Assembly (NCBI GenBank): GCA_031269415.1
Contig: JAISZF010000119.1
Coordinates: 1 to 9,203 of the forward strand
DNA: 9,203 nucleotides
Direction of reading: 5' to 3'
From: Clostridiales bacterium
GTDB lineage: Bacteria; Bacillota; Clostridia; Lachnospirales; WQUN01
The position numbers and the translations under genes were made by a program. Shown here piece after piece: positions 1-7,371 of this stretch; within the stretch, counting starts at the first letter, position 1; every line of letters starts with the position of its first letter. The notes beneath the pieces were generated by a model. That model was not told where the DNA came from. It worked only from the letters and a program-made list of their open reading frames with translations, and searched no databases.

Positions 1-15
1 TGAATATTGAATAAT

Positions 16-51
16 GAAAAACCGGGCAAAGGGACGTCGTCCTTTTGCCCG
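16..51 (-). terminator. Rho-independent terminator of the sdaAB-sdaAA operon
   Basis: Positions 23-35 pair with 39-51 to form a 13-bp stem with one G-U pair and a 3-nt loop. Read on the minus strand, the stem is followed by a short T run (complement of 17-21) and an AT-rich stretch. It begins 14 nt past the sdaAA stop codon, so it most likely ends the serine dehydratase transcript. The plus-strand side is also T-rich (52-60), so some bidirectional function is possible. Confidence 0.85.
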
Positions 52-64
52 ATTTTGTTGTTGC

Positions 65-937
65 TTATAAGCCAAATATGTCCGCCTGTATCTTCTTACC
101 CGCCGGAGTTGCCGCGAGACCGCCCATCGCGGTTTCTTTCAAGGCGGCGGGTAAACTCCTGCCTGTGTGAAACATTGCTTCAAGCACTTCGTCCGCAGGG
201 ATCACGCTGGTTATACCGGCTAAAGCCATATCCGCGCTGATCAGCGCGTTTACCGCCTGACTGGCGTTACGCAGCGCGCAGGGCATCTGCACTAGTCCGG
301 CTATGGGATCGCATACCAGCCCCATACAGTTCATCAAGGCAAAACAAAACGCGTTTATGGCGGTACGACATGAACCTCCAGCCATCTGTACCGCGGCGGC
401 CGCCGCCATAGCCGCGGCCGCACCGCATTCCGCCTGGCAGCCGCCCTCCGCGCCCGATACCGTTGCGTTGCGCGTAATTACCGCGCCGAGTCCTGAGGCG
501 GTCAGCATTGCCTCCAGTATTGTGCGTCGATCCATGCTGTATTTCTCGCCTGCGGTAATTAATACCGCCGGAAGTATGCCGCACGCCCCCGCGGTAGGAA
601 AAGCGCAGATCTTTCCCATGGAGGCGTTGACTTCGCCGCAGGAAAGCGCACGCGCCATCACCAGGTTGATAAAAGGCCCGGTAATGCCGCCACCCGCCTC
701 GGCAAACCGGTTTTGAGCGGAGGCGAAACCGGTAATCAGGCCGCCGACGGCGGGCAGACCCCGCTCCAGCGCGCGCGACGCGGAATTCAGCATCACCTCA
801 TATCGTTGGTCGAGTTTTTCAAACACGGTTTCCGCGCTTTCCTCATTGAGTTTAATTTCATTCTCCAGCACGATTTCCCACATGCCGACGCCGCGAGCTT
901 CGGCCAGGCTTAAGAGTTCGGAGATTGTGTTATACAT
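65..937 (-). CDS. sdaAA: L-serine dehydratase, iron-sulfur-dependent, alpha subunit
   Basis: This is the catalytic subunit of the two-component Fe-S L-serine dehydratase, which converts L-serine to pyruvate and ammonia in the cytoplasm. The 290-residue length is normal for the stand-alone alpha chain. Visible family motifs are PTAGACG (114-120), CQAECG (167-172) and CDPIAGLVQMPC (209-220). Cys167, Cys209 and Cys220 are spaced 42 and 11 residues apart, the spacing I recall for the [4Fe-4S] ligands of the fused enzymes of Escherichia coli and Legionella. An Ala-rich helix (172-184) explains the GC-rich repetitive DNA near 380-420. The ATG lies one nucleotide after the sdaAB stop, and its Shine-Dalgarno GGAGG lies inside the last codons of sdaAB, which implies translational coupling. 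A strong terminator follows. The protein looks complete. Confidence 0.96.
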   Translation of the reverse strand: MYNTISELLSLAEARGVGMWEIVLENEIKLNEESAETVFEKLDQRYEVMLNSASRALERGLPAVGGLITGFASAQNRFAEAGGGITGPFINLVMARALSCGEVNASMGKICAFPTAGACGILPAVLITAGEKYSMDRRTILEAMLTASGLGAVITRNATVSGAEGGCQAECGAAAAMAAAAAVQMAGGSCRTAINAFCFALMNCMGLVCDPIAGLVQMPCALRNASQAVNALISADMALAGITSVIPADEVLEAMFHTGRSLPAALKETAMGGLAATPAGKKIQADIFGL

Positions 938-938
938 A

Positions 939-1607
939 CTATGCCTCCGGATGGACAGCTATGGCTGTAATGACATGATTCAATCCCTTGATCCGCGCTA
1001 CAATATCTTCCGATACTTCCGCGTCCAACTCAATAACACAGCAGGCGGTCTCTCCCTTTGCCGTTCGGCTGACGCGCATCGTTCCTATATTGATGCCGTG
1101 ATTCGCGAGAACGCCGGTGATCTCACTGATTACGCCCTTTTCGTCGCGCTGTTCAATCACTAAGGTCGGCACATGCGCGGTAAAGTCAAGATTAAAACCA
1201 TTTATCCGTTTGACAGCGATCCGCCCGCCGCCCAGCGAGGAACCCGTTACGGAGAACGGTTTGCCTGAGTCAAGCGCAAAAACCATTTCAACCGAATTCT
1301 CATGAAATCCATCCAAATCCATTTCATGAAAATCATAGCCGACTCCGCGTTCGGCGGCAATGTCGAACGAGTCTGCCAGACGCTCGTCGTCCTCGCGCAT
1401 GCCCAGCGCGCCCGCCAAAAGCGCGCGGTCTGTGCCGTGGCCCTTATATGTCCTCGCGAATGAGCCGTGAAGGCCAAACGACACATGATGAAACGGCTCC
1501 GCCGCTATCCGCGCGGCAATGCGCGCCAATCGGGCCGCCCCCGCGGTATGAGAACTGGATGGGCCGATCATTACCGGCCCGGCTACCTCAAATACGCTGA
1601 TGTCCAT
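939..1607 (-). CDS. sdaAB: L-serine dehydratase, iron-sulfur-dependent, beta subunit
   Basis: This is the partner subunit of SdaAA in the two-chain L-serine dehydratase. At 222 residues it has the usual length. The N-terminal part carries GPSSSHTAG (15-23) and the GSFARTYKGHGTDRAL block (48-63), both typical of the serine dehydratase beta domain. The C-terminal part (about 146-219) is an ACT domain containing HVPTLVIEQRDEKGVISEI and GINIGTMRV. ACT domains usually bind amino acids, so this one may sense or recruit serine, which is inference. The start is supported by AGAGG 8 nt before the ATG (minus strand of 1616-1620). The gene is first in the operon and reads into sdaAA after a 1-nt gap. 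The AT-rich region upstream (1608-1742) should hold the promoter, but I cannot place clean -35 and -10 boxes. Confidence 0.96.
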   Translation of the reverse strand: MDISVFEVAGPVMIGPSSSHTAGAARLARIAARIAAEPFHHVSFGLHGSFARTYKGHGTDRALLAGALGMREDDERLADSFDIAAERGVGYDFHEMDLDGFHENSVEMVFALDSGKPFSVTGSSLGGGRIAVKRINGFNLDFTAHVPTLVIEQRDEKGVISEITGVLANHGINIGTMRVSRTAKGETACCVIELDAEVSEDIVARIKGLNHVITAIAVHPEA

Positions 1608-1665
1608 TTTAATTACCTCTTTGGTTTATTATTCCGCCGACGTTTATTAAAATACAGCAAGTACA

Positions 1666-1678
1666 TATTATCATAATA
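1666..1678. promoter_or_regulatory. 13-nt palindrome, possible operator in the sdaAB/tRNA divergent region
   Basis: Positions 1666-1678 read the same on both strands except for the central base. The site lies 59-71 nt upstream of the sdaAB start codon and just before the tRNA-Ser -35 box, where a regulator of the serine dehydratase operon could bind. It consists almost entirely of A and T, so a chance palindrome is quite possible. Confidence 0.2.
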
Positions 1679-1686
1679 ATTTATGC

Positions 1687-1714
1687 TTGATTTATCGAAT
1701 TAAGCTGGTATAAT
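1687..1714 (+). promoter_or_regulatory. Vegetative (sigma-70/sigma-A type) promoter for tRNA-Ser
   Basis: A perfect -10 box TATAAT lies at 1709-1714. A partial -35 box TTGATT (four of six consensus bases) lies at 1687-1692 with a 16-nt spacer. The predicted start near 1721 is about 22 nt before the mature 5' end of the tRNA, a normal leader length for a single tRNA gene. Confidence 0.7.
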
Positions 1715-1742
1715 AATTTTGTTGGAGCTGAGGGATGTCTTT

Positions 1743-1833
1743 GGAGACGTATCGAAGCGGTCATAACGAGAACGACTCGAAATCGTTTGGCGGGTGATGA
1801 GCCTGTCCGTGGGTTCGAATCCCACCGTCTCCG
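1743..1833 (+). tRNA. tRNA-Ser, anticodon CGA
   Basis: This is a full class II cloverleaf that reads the serine codon UCG. The acceptor stem is 1743-1749 paired with 1826-1832. The D stem is TCG/CGA (1752-1754, 1767-1769), with the conserved GG in the loop at 1759-1760. The anticodon stem is AACGA/TCGTT (1771-1775, 1783-1787) with loop CTCGAAA, giving CGA at 1778-1780. A long variable arm (1788-1808) can form a 6-bp stem including two G-U pairs. The T arm is GTGGG/CCCAC with loop TTCGAAT. The discriminator base is G1833. The long variable arm and the G discriminator both fit serine identity. CCA is not encoded, so it must be added after transcription, as is usual in many Gram-positive bacteria. 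Confidence 0.97.
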
Positions 1834-1840
1834 TGTTTTT

Positions 1841-1876
1841 TAACCCGTAATTTTGTTGATTGCGGGTTATTTTTTT
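1841..1876 (+). terminator. Rho-independent terminator of tRNA-Ser
   Basis: Positions 1841-1850 pair with 1860-1869 in a 10-bp stem containing one G-U pair. The loop is 9 nt, and seven T residues follow at 1870-1876. It begins 8 nt after the tRNA, so it ends the single-gene transcript and separates the tRNA from the esterase remnant. Confidence 0.88.
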
Positions 1877-1906
1877 GTCGATTTGATAGAATAAGGAGAG
1901 AATTCT

Positions 1907-2521
1907 GTGATCGGTATGCAAAACGGTATGGTCATGCAGCGCGGTAAGGAAGACGTCTGCGAAATCTATCTGAAAAGCGAACGTCCCATCCAATCGGCGT
2001 CCTACGCAAGCGTCGGGGTGGACGAATCGCGGCCGGTCTTGGTTGAATCGGCTGACAATCATTACCGGCTCGCCGGTATCCCCGTGGGAGGACCGTATAC
2101 AGTCACGGTGGACGACAAGGTGTTCACGGATATCTACGTGGGAGACGTATGGATATTGGGTGGCCAATCCAACATGGAGGGCATCGCCTGGTACGAGCCG
2201 GAGGATGTGGCGTTTAAAGGCCGTGGCGATGTGCGCGCGCTGTATATGACAGATGTTTGGGGGCCGGCGCGGCACCCTCTGCACGAGCTGTGGAAAGCCG
2301 TGGATAAGGTGCACACAGAGGCGCTGGGCGCGGGCGAACGCGCGCCGCACTGTGGGGTTGGGCCAGGGCTAAGGCTTTTTCAAGATATGGCGCGCCTTTA
2401 TACGGTGGAAGCGCCGGAAGCGCTTGCGGGCAAAAGTTGTAACTATTCAGACCCAATTTCAGTAACGATTTTGAAAACGCGGTGGAAAAGCTGTATTCTC
2501 AATTTGGCGACGGCGAGTTAG
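1907..2521 (+). pseudogene. Sialate O-acetylesterase-like hydrolase (SASA/DUF303 family), 3'-truncated remnant
   Basis: The N-terminal ~165 residues resemble sialate O-acetylesterases and related SGNH-type carbohydrate esterases. There is an early GMVMQR element (7-12), a beta-rich stretch ending in GGPYTVTV (61-68), and the nucleophile motif VWILGGQSNMEG (81-92), with Ser88 as the expected catalytic Ser. The family's GVGPGL block is at 150-155. Full-length relatives are roughly 450-650 residues with a C-terminal Asp/His, all missing here. From about residue 167 the sequence no longer looks like the family and stops at 204, so a downstream deletion or replacement is likely. The GTG start is supported by AAGGAG (1893-1898) 8 nt upstream. 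There is no signal peptide. Without the C-terminal half it should be inactive. It could still be annotated as a small hypothetical CDS. Confidence 0.75.
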
Positions 2522-2598
2522 ACCCGCGGGTCGGCGGCCCAAACGCTGAACATCAGCGCGTTCTTGACGAAATCGTCGGCAGTATCGCTTACAATTAA
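2443..2598 (+). pseudogene. Orphan C-terminal coding remnant, family not recognised
   Basis: A reading frame shifted from the esterase fragment runs from just after an in-frame TAA (2440-2442) to TAA at 2596-2598. It encodes about 51 residues with normal protein character, including FENAVEKLYSQFGDGELDPR and EHQRVLDEIVGSIAYN. It has no convincing start codon or ribosome binding site, and a strong terminator lies directly behind its stop, where the true 3' end of a gene would have one. I read it as the surviving tail of a gene whose body was deleted, joined to the truncated esterase. Whether it is the tail of the same ancestral gene is unclear, because it does not look like a sialate esterase C-terminus to me. 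Confidence 0.45.
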
Positions 2599-2630
2599 AC
2601 CCGCGCGGTATCGCGCGGGTATTGTTTTTT
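2599..2630 (+). terminator. Strong Rho-independent terminator between convergent units
   Basis: Positions 2599-2607 pair perfectly with 2612-2620 around a GTAT loop, and six T residues follow at 2625-2630. It starts at the base after the stop codon of the orphan C-terminal remnant, and its T run touches the last base of the converging helicase gene. On the minus strand the flank is not T-rich enough for efficient bidirectional termination. Confidence 0.88.
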
Positions 2631-5623
2631 CACAACAAACTCGACTGCACATAAATATCGGCTTTCTTGCCGATTTTCATATCCTTTACAAATTTTTCAT
2701 TCTGGATGCCTTTCAGAAATCGCGACGTCTCTCCTCCCGCCGTTATAATCAGCTCTTCCCGCGCGCGCGTCACACCTACGTACAACAGCCGTTTCTCCTC
2801 ATTTATGTCCGCGCTGTTTTTCGACGGAATCAGCCCGTTTACCGCTCCGCACACAAAGACTACGGGATACTCTAATCCCTTTGACGCGTGAAGCGTGGAC
2901 AGCGTAACCGTTCCGCTGGAAAAGGCCCTTCCGTTGACGCGCGAGATATCCCCCTCCGCCCCAAGCAGAACGGCGTTCAAAAGCTCCCTTAAGTTAGAGT
3001 GAGTGAGAGCCATGCCGATAAGTCTGTCCATTTGGGGATCTGTTTCAAAGGATACGTCTGTAAGCCATTCCGACAGCAGGCGATCGGGCGGCTCAGAGTC
3101 CAGCAGCGGACGGTATTTTTCCGTAAGCTCCGTCAGCCGGGTTTCGTCCGTTACAGACAGGCATGTCAGCTTCGCGGCGGCGTTATTGGGATTCATTATG
3201 TACTGAAAAAACGCCAGCGCCTTCGCGGGCATGGGGGCTGTGAGAAATCTGTCGCGGCCAGTAACCTTAAAGGGTATGCCCTCTTTGGTGAGGCAGTCCC
3301 CTATCAAATCCGCCTGCCTGTGCGTCCGGTAAAGCACCGCGATATCCGAAAACGCGCGGGCGTTCTCGTCCGCCCTGCTTTGCGGCATATCTACGCCGCC
3401 CACCATCCTGTTTATTTCCTTGGCGATAAATACCGCTTCCGCGAACGGGCTGTCGAAATACGAGAGTCGTATACCCGTCCCATCGTTTTTAACCGGTTCC
3501 AGCCCGCTTCGCTGGGTCAGCAGCCAGTTGGCGCAGGACACCACGGCGGGAACGGAACGGTAGTTGAGTCTCAAAAACACGTTCTCCGCGTCCGGAAAGT
3601 CTCGTTTGAGCCAGGCGGCGCTCGCGGGATCCGAGCCTCTGAAACCGTATATGCTCTGCTGTTGATCACCGATAACAAACAGGTGTTTTGCCGACCAATG
3701 TTGGATAAGTTTGTACTGAACGGGGTTTATGTCCTGAAATTCGTCCACGAGCAGATAATCCGCCTTTATCGGGGGCAGATCGAGCGCTGCGAGCAGTATG
3801 CCGTCAAAGTCCAGGGCGTTATAAGAATCCAGTTTGGCGTTATACGCGTTTAAGACCGCGTTTATCGTCTCCCCCGCCGATTCGGCGGTTTTCGCGCCGT
3901 TCTTTATCAGGGATATCTCACGGCGAGCTTCAGCTGCGCTTATTTCCGCGCCCGACTCCTTCAACGCGTCCTCCAGCGCAACCGCGGCGGCGGCCTCGTC
4001 CAACAGGATAACCTCCATAGACGACCGAATCTCCCGCAAAGCAATCGAATGGAATGTCCCGACGGTCATTCGCGGCTGGTTCAGCCGTTCGCTCAACTCG
4101 CGGGCGGCTTTGTTCGTGAACGTTACAGCCGCTATCTCCTCCGGCGGCACGCCCATCCGTTTTATTAAAAACTCGGCGTGCCCGGCCAGTGTCTTGGTCT
4201 TGCCCGTGCCCGGGCCGGCTGTTACTATGACGGCCCGACGCGCGCTTTCTACGGCGCGTTGTTGTTCCGGATTGAATAGATCCGCCGTCCGCGAAGGCGT
4301 TTTGGTCCCGGCGGATTTTTCTTTCTTGGCTTTCGGCTTAACTTCTGATTGATGCGCTGTTCTTCTTTTAACCTTCACTGAAAAATCCTCAACGGGAAGC
4401 AGACTGATTTGTCCCGATAACGCGCTGATCTCGGATTCGTCCAGAATATGAACCCTGCCGTATTCCCCGTCATAGCCGGCGTCCAGCGTTACCTCCCCCG
4501 CCCTTAAACGCCGTATGCCCTCGGCCATTAACACCCCGCCGAAACGCTTTATATCCTCCAAAGGCGCGACGCGTAAAATATCAAGTTCGGGCCCGATACG
4601 CTCCAACATGCTGTTATAGACAGCCTGACCGCCCTTTGAGACCGAACTGTGTCCGGTAGACGCGTGAATTACGTCTGTCAGCGGAGCGAGATATTCGTAA
4701 CGGCGGTTGATTATGGCCTCGCGATCCGCCAACTGTTCCACACGGTTCAGCACGCCGACCGTCACCTGTTTGCCGCATACGGGACACACACCGCCTGTCT
4801 CGGCGGTAACGGACGGGTGCTGACGCACGTCGCAATTTCTGTGCCCGTCAAAATGGTATTTTCCCTGTTCCGGGAAGAATTCCAGAGTGCCGTAAAATCC
4901 CTCCCCGCCGGACAGCGCCGCTTTTATGGCCGGGTATGACATGTCGGTATCCAGCAGATTGGCCTCTCGCGCCAGGTTAGCGAGCGAATGGGCGTCGGAG
5001 TTGGAGACCAGCACATACTTATCCAGCGCGGAAAGTCTGCCGTTCATGGGGATATCCGACGATAACCCTGTTTCAAGCGCGTGTATATAACCTGTCAGAT
5101 CCTCAAAGCACTCCTCTATGGCGTCGAAACCGGAATATGCCCCGAACAGGGAGAAATGCGGCGTCCAGATATGCGCGGGGATGAATATGGCGTCCGGGCA
5201 GGCATCAAGCGTAATTTCAAGCAGATCACGGCTGTCCAGCCCTAGGATAGGCCGCCCGTCTGAATGCAAGTTCCCGATAGCTTCCAATTTCTTTGAGAGC
5301 CTGTCGGCGGCTTCAAGGCCGGGCAGTATAATCAGGTTATGGACCTTTCTGGTCTTGCCGTTCTTTTTGTAAATAGAACTGATCTCACCCGTTAGGATAA
5401 AGCGCGTTTCATTATTCGGCGCGTCTTTCAGCCTGTATAGCCCCTCTTCGGCCTGCGTCAATTTTTCGGACAATTCCGTGCGCCACGCGGCGTGTGTAAA
5501 ATCGCCCGTACCAATCAGCCCCAGCCCTTTGCGTTTCCCCCATAAGGCCAGGCTTTCAGGCGTTAACTCTTTGCTGGTAGCGCGGGAATACCTAGAATGA
5601 ATATGGAAATCAGCGATGAACAT
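2630..5623 (-). CDS. Endonuclease Q-like PHP nuclease fused to UvrD-type SF1 helicase
   Basis: This 997-residue protein has two complete modules. Residues 1-400 match the endonuclease Q family: PHP metal-site residues in DFHIHSRYS (5-13), GTGDF (38-42), E80, H95, PAH (149-151) and SNSDAH (207-212), a zinc site H261-x2-C264 plus C280-x2-C283, and the family's C-terminal half (YLAPLTDVIH, then EYGRVHI). EndoQ cuts DNA 5' of deaminated bases and abasic sites. After a Lys-rich linker (417-447) comes an SF1A 3'-5' helicase: Walker A GPGTGKTKT (470-478), Ia TFTNKAA (501-507), II DEFQD (627-631), III GDQQQSIYGFRG (652-663), IV NYRS (687-690), V TLHASKGLEYP (910-920) and VI LLYVGVTRARE (946-956). The helicase half (~550 residues) is shorter than UvrD (~720). 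The ATG has a GGGGGA Shine-Dalgarno overlapping the end of the Lhr remnant, 9 nt upstream. The likely role is to nick DNA at a damaged base and then unwind it. That combined role is inference. Confidence 0.9.
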   Translation of the reverse strand: MFIADFHIHSRYSRATSKELTPESLALWGKRKGLGLIGTGDFTHAAWRTELSEKLTQAEEGLYRLKDAPNNETRFILTGEISSIYKKNGKTRKVHNLIILPGLEAADRLSKKLEAIGNLHSDGRPILGLDSRDLLEITLDACPDAIFIPAHIWTPHFSLFGAYSGFDAIEECFEDLTGYIHALETGLSSDIPMNGRLSALDKYVLVSNSDAHSLANLAREANLLDTDMSYPAIKAALSGGEGFYGTLEFFPEQGKYHFDGHRNCDVRQHPSVTAETGGVCPVCGKQVTVGVLNRVEQLADREAIINRRYEYLAPLTDVIHASTGHSSVSKGGQAVYNSMLERIGPELDILRVAPLEDIKRFGGVLMAEGIRRLRAGEVTLDAGYDGEYGRVHILDESEISALSGQISLLPVEDFSVKVKRRTAHQSEVKPKAKKEKSAGTKTPSRTADLFNPEQQRAVESARRAVIVTAGPGTGKTKTLAGHAEFLIKRMGVPPEEIAAVTFTNKAARELSERLNQPRMTVGTFHSIALREIRSSMEVILLDEAAAAVALEDALKESGAEISAAEARREISLIKNGAKTAESAGETINAVLNAYNAKLDSYNALDFDGILLAALDLPPIKADYLLVDEFQDINPVQYKLIQHWSAKHLFVIGDQQQSIYGFRGSDPASAAWLKRDFPDAENVFLRLNYRSVPAVVSCANWLLTQRSGLEPVKNDGTGIRLSYFDSPFAEAVFIAKEINRMVGGVDMPQSRADENARAFSDIAVLYRTHRQADLIGDCLTKEGIPFKVTGRDRFLTAPMPAKALAFFQYIMNPNNAAAKLTCLSVTDETRLTELTEKYRPLLDSEPPDRLLSEWLTDVSFETDPQMDRLIGMALTHSNLRELLNAVLLGAEGDISRVNGRAFSSGTVTLSTLHASKGLEYPVVFVCGAVNGLIPSKNSADINEEKRLLYVGVTRAREELIITAGGETSRFLKGIQNEKFVKDMKIGKKADIYVQSSLL

Positions 5624-5632
5624 ATAATCCCC

Positions 5633-6457
5633 CTAATACTGCCTGTAAAGCACATAGTCGTTCATGGATTTTGTAAAACCCGTCTCCGCGAGGATTACGG
5701 CCGCTTCCGGCGGGTATGTCTTTAAAGTCACCCGGTTCAACTGGCTCAAGATACGGCGATCCTCATAAACTTTTACAAACGCCTCCAAGGCGCCGCGCGT
5801 ATATTCCGGCTCGAAGCTTGATATGCCAGTAAAATTCTCAGGAAGCCAGGAGGTTGTCCAGCAGACCGGGATTATATCTGTTTCGACCTTCCGCGCCCGG
5901 TCGGAGGCGCGCGCCAGCTCGGTCTCCCCCGGCTTCAGCAACTCGCTTCCCAGCGCTTTTGCCGCGTTATACACGGAATCGGTCACATTTGACGGGGTCG
6001 GGTTGTAATTATACATTTGATCGGCTTCAACCGCCCGCCGCAGTTGAAGCGACATAGGCGAAGGCGTCGCCGTTTCCCGCTCGACTACCCTTATACGGCC
6101 TTCGCGAATGCCAGAAAGCACCGTTCTTAAGCCCTCTAAGTCCCAATAATCCTCCATGCATTCACGCGTGGTCTCAACGATTAACGGATGATCAGCGTGG
6201 CTCGCCGCAAGCTCAAGCAACTCGGCGCCCTTTAGCCGCTGCACCCAGAGCGGCTGACGGCCTTTGCCGCGAGCGCCCATCATCAGCGCCCTTCCGGCGT
6301 TGTAGCGAAACACCATGTTAAACAGCGCGGTTCCGGGCAGAATCCCGCCCAGCAACGTTTCCGCCGTTTGCGGATCTATGCGCGAAAGCGCGTTCTCCGG
6401 CAGATTTCTCTCTCCCAGCCCGAACAGCAGGGAATCCGTCGTCGTCCTCATAAACAC
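5633..6457 (-). pseudogene. Lhr remnant, piece 5: C-terminal region
   Basis: From LLFGLGERNLPENALSRIDP onward this frame follows the Lhr C-terminal core. LFNMVFRYNAGRALMMG, the ETTRECMEDYWDLEGLR helix and the ETATPSPM motif, which matches the Lhr TPSPFA element, are all present. The last ~110 residues (YNYNPTPSN through NDYVLYRQY) are not recognisable to me. The first nine residues after the ATG at 6457 (MFMRTTTDS) are an out-of-frame artefact. Taken alone it is a 274-residue open frame that an automatic annotator could list as hypothetical. Its TAG stop overlaps the Shine-Dalgarno of the EndoQ-UvrD gene. Confidence 0.88.
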
Positions 6458-6815
6458 TCACATCGAATCCTGTCAGGCTTCTCACAATCTCCCGTGTAAG
6501 CAAAGCCAGCGGCGCGTTAACCGGCCTGCCGAAAACTGAATGGATCATAAGCTGCCGCGCGCCCGTTTCATTGGAGAAATATTCCAGAATAATCAATTTG
6601 TCCGACGGCAGGCATCCCATGAGTTTAAGCTGCTTATCCAGCAATCGCGCCGCGCTTTTGGCGGACGGCTTATCCATACGCAGATTACCCAAAACTTCCG
6701 GCAGCCTGCCGTTTTCCCAGGCTGCCTGGAAACCGCTCATCATAGCCCCGAAAGCCACGCCTGTTTCTATCGCGCGGCCAAACCCGTCCCCTTTCCAGAA
6801 CGGCGGCGATACGCC
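6318..6815 (-). pseudogene. Lhr remnant, piece 4: domain 4 region
   Basis: The homologous part reads SPPFWKGDGFGRAIETGVAF followed by GAMMSGF, then a helical stretch, then GARQLMIHSVFGRPVNAPLA, a well-known Lhr segment, and ends at VYEDDDGF. The family frame is lost at 6430-6432, where a run of three G (CCC on the coding strand) replaces the two needed to read GFLLFGLGERN. The remaining residues down to the stop at 6318 are out of frame. The internal ATG at 6758 is a Met within the domain and not a true start. Confidence 0.87.
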
Positions 6816-7371
6816 GCGATACGCCGCTCACCGAAGACGGCGCGACAGTGACCGTATCCCTTGAAATACTCAATATCTTCCAGGCGAACGCCACCAGCAG
6901 GAATCTATCGCCAACGCGGGCCTCAAACACGAACTCCTCGTCCAATTCACCCAGCCTGACGCCCGCTTCCGTTTTAGCGGCAAACGGCCCCTTATCCGGT
7001 ATAGAACCGCCGGCGTTCAGCGCCAGCATACGGCTGTAGTTATCCCCTTCGACCCGTTCGTTGACATGGTCATACAGCAGACGCGGCCTAACCGGAATAT
7101 CCCGATTGTGTTCGAAATCGCCCGCGAGCATTCGCAGCAAGCCGCGAACCGTTTCAGCCTCAACGCCGGCGAACGGATAAGCGCGGGCGGTGAGCGATAG
7201 GATATCGTCAACGTCAAACGCCTCAGTCGCCGCCATGGAAACCATATGTTGAGCCAGCACATCCCAGCATCCGCGCGGCGGGCGGCAGCGTTCCATCCTG
7301 CCCTCCAGAGCCAGTTTGGCCATCATCGCGCAGTATACCCCCTCAAGCGGCGTTCGCGGAAATACGCGCAT
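6685..7371 (-). pseudogene. Lhr remnant, piece 3: winged-helix and beta region
   Basis: It opens with MRVFPRTPLEGVYCAMMAK, the segment that normally follows motif VI in Lhr, so the ATG at 7371 is an internal Met and not a real start. WDVLAQHMVSMA belongs to the winged-helix region, and TVTVAPSSVSGVS ends the homologous part at about 6825. From there to the stop at 6685 the reading is out of frame because of the 10-bp duplication at 6806-6825. The last ~45 residues, which are Arg-rich, are therefore nonsense. Confidence 0.87.
6806..6825. repeat. Exact 10-bp tandem duplication that frameshifts the Lhr gene
   Basis: GCGATACGCC occurs twice in direct succession (6806-6815 and 6816-6825). Removing one copy restores the expected Lhr sequence SGVSPPFWKGDGFGRAIE across the site. 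With both copies the protein reads SGVSRRIAAVLERG and goes out of frame. This is a typical replication-slippage event and adds 10 nt, which shifts the frame by +1. Confidence 0.92.

Noticed and set aside
376..424. GC-rich repetitive run considered as a tandem repeat
   Set aside because: It simply encodes the Ala-rich helix of SdaAA with GCG/GCC codons and has no regular unit.
303..716. Plus-strand 137-codon open frame with Ala-rich sequence
   Set aside because: It is antisense to sdaAA and its Ala run mirrors the GC-rich codons of that gene.
1743..1833. tRNA 3' end as an attL/attR attachment site
   Set aside because: No second copy of the T-arm and acceptor sequence and no integrase gene occur in the window, so an attachment-site call is not supported.
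1700..2350. Minus-strand 216-codon open frame across the tRNA and the esterase remnant
   Set aside because: It runs antisense through the tRNA-Ser gene and the esterase frame. Its VGFEPTDRLITRQTISSRSR segment is the antisense translation of the tRNA, a known false-annotation pattern. It has no family similarity.
2407..2423. Two copies of GGAAGCGC one base apart, considered as a deletion footprint at the esterase break
   Set aside because: The repeat is short, spans 9 nt in frame (Glu-Ala-Pro-Glu-Ala), and does not itself change the frame, so it does not explain the loss of homology.
2999..3853. Plus-strand 284-codon open frame
   Set aside because: It lies wholly inside the well-supported EndoQ-UvrD gene on the opposite strand, has no recognisable motifs, and is rich in Arg, Gly and Gln as expected of a shadow frame.
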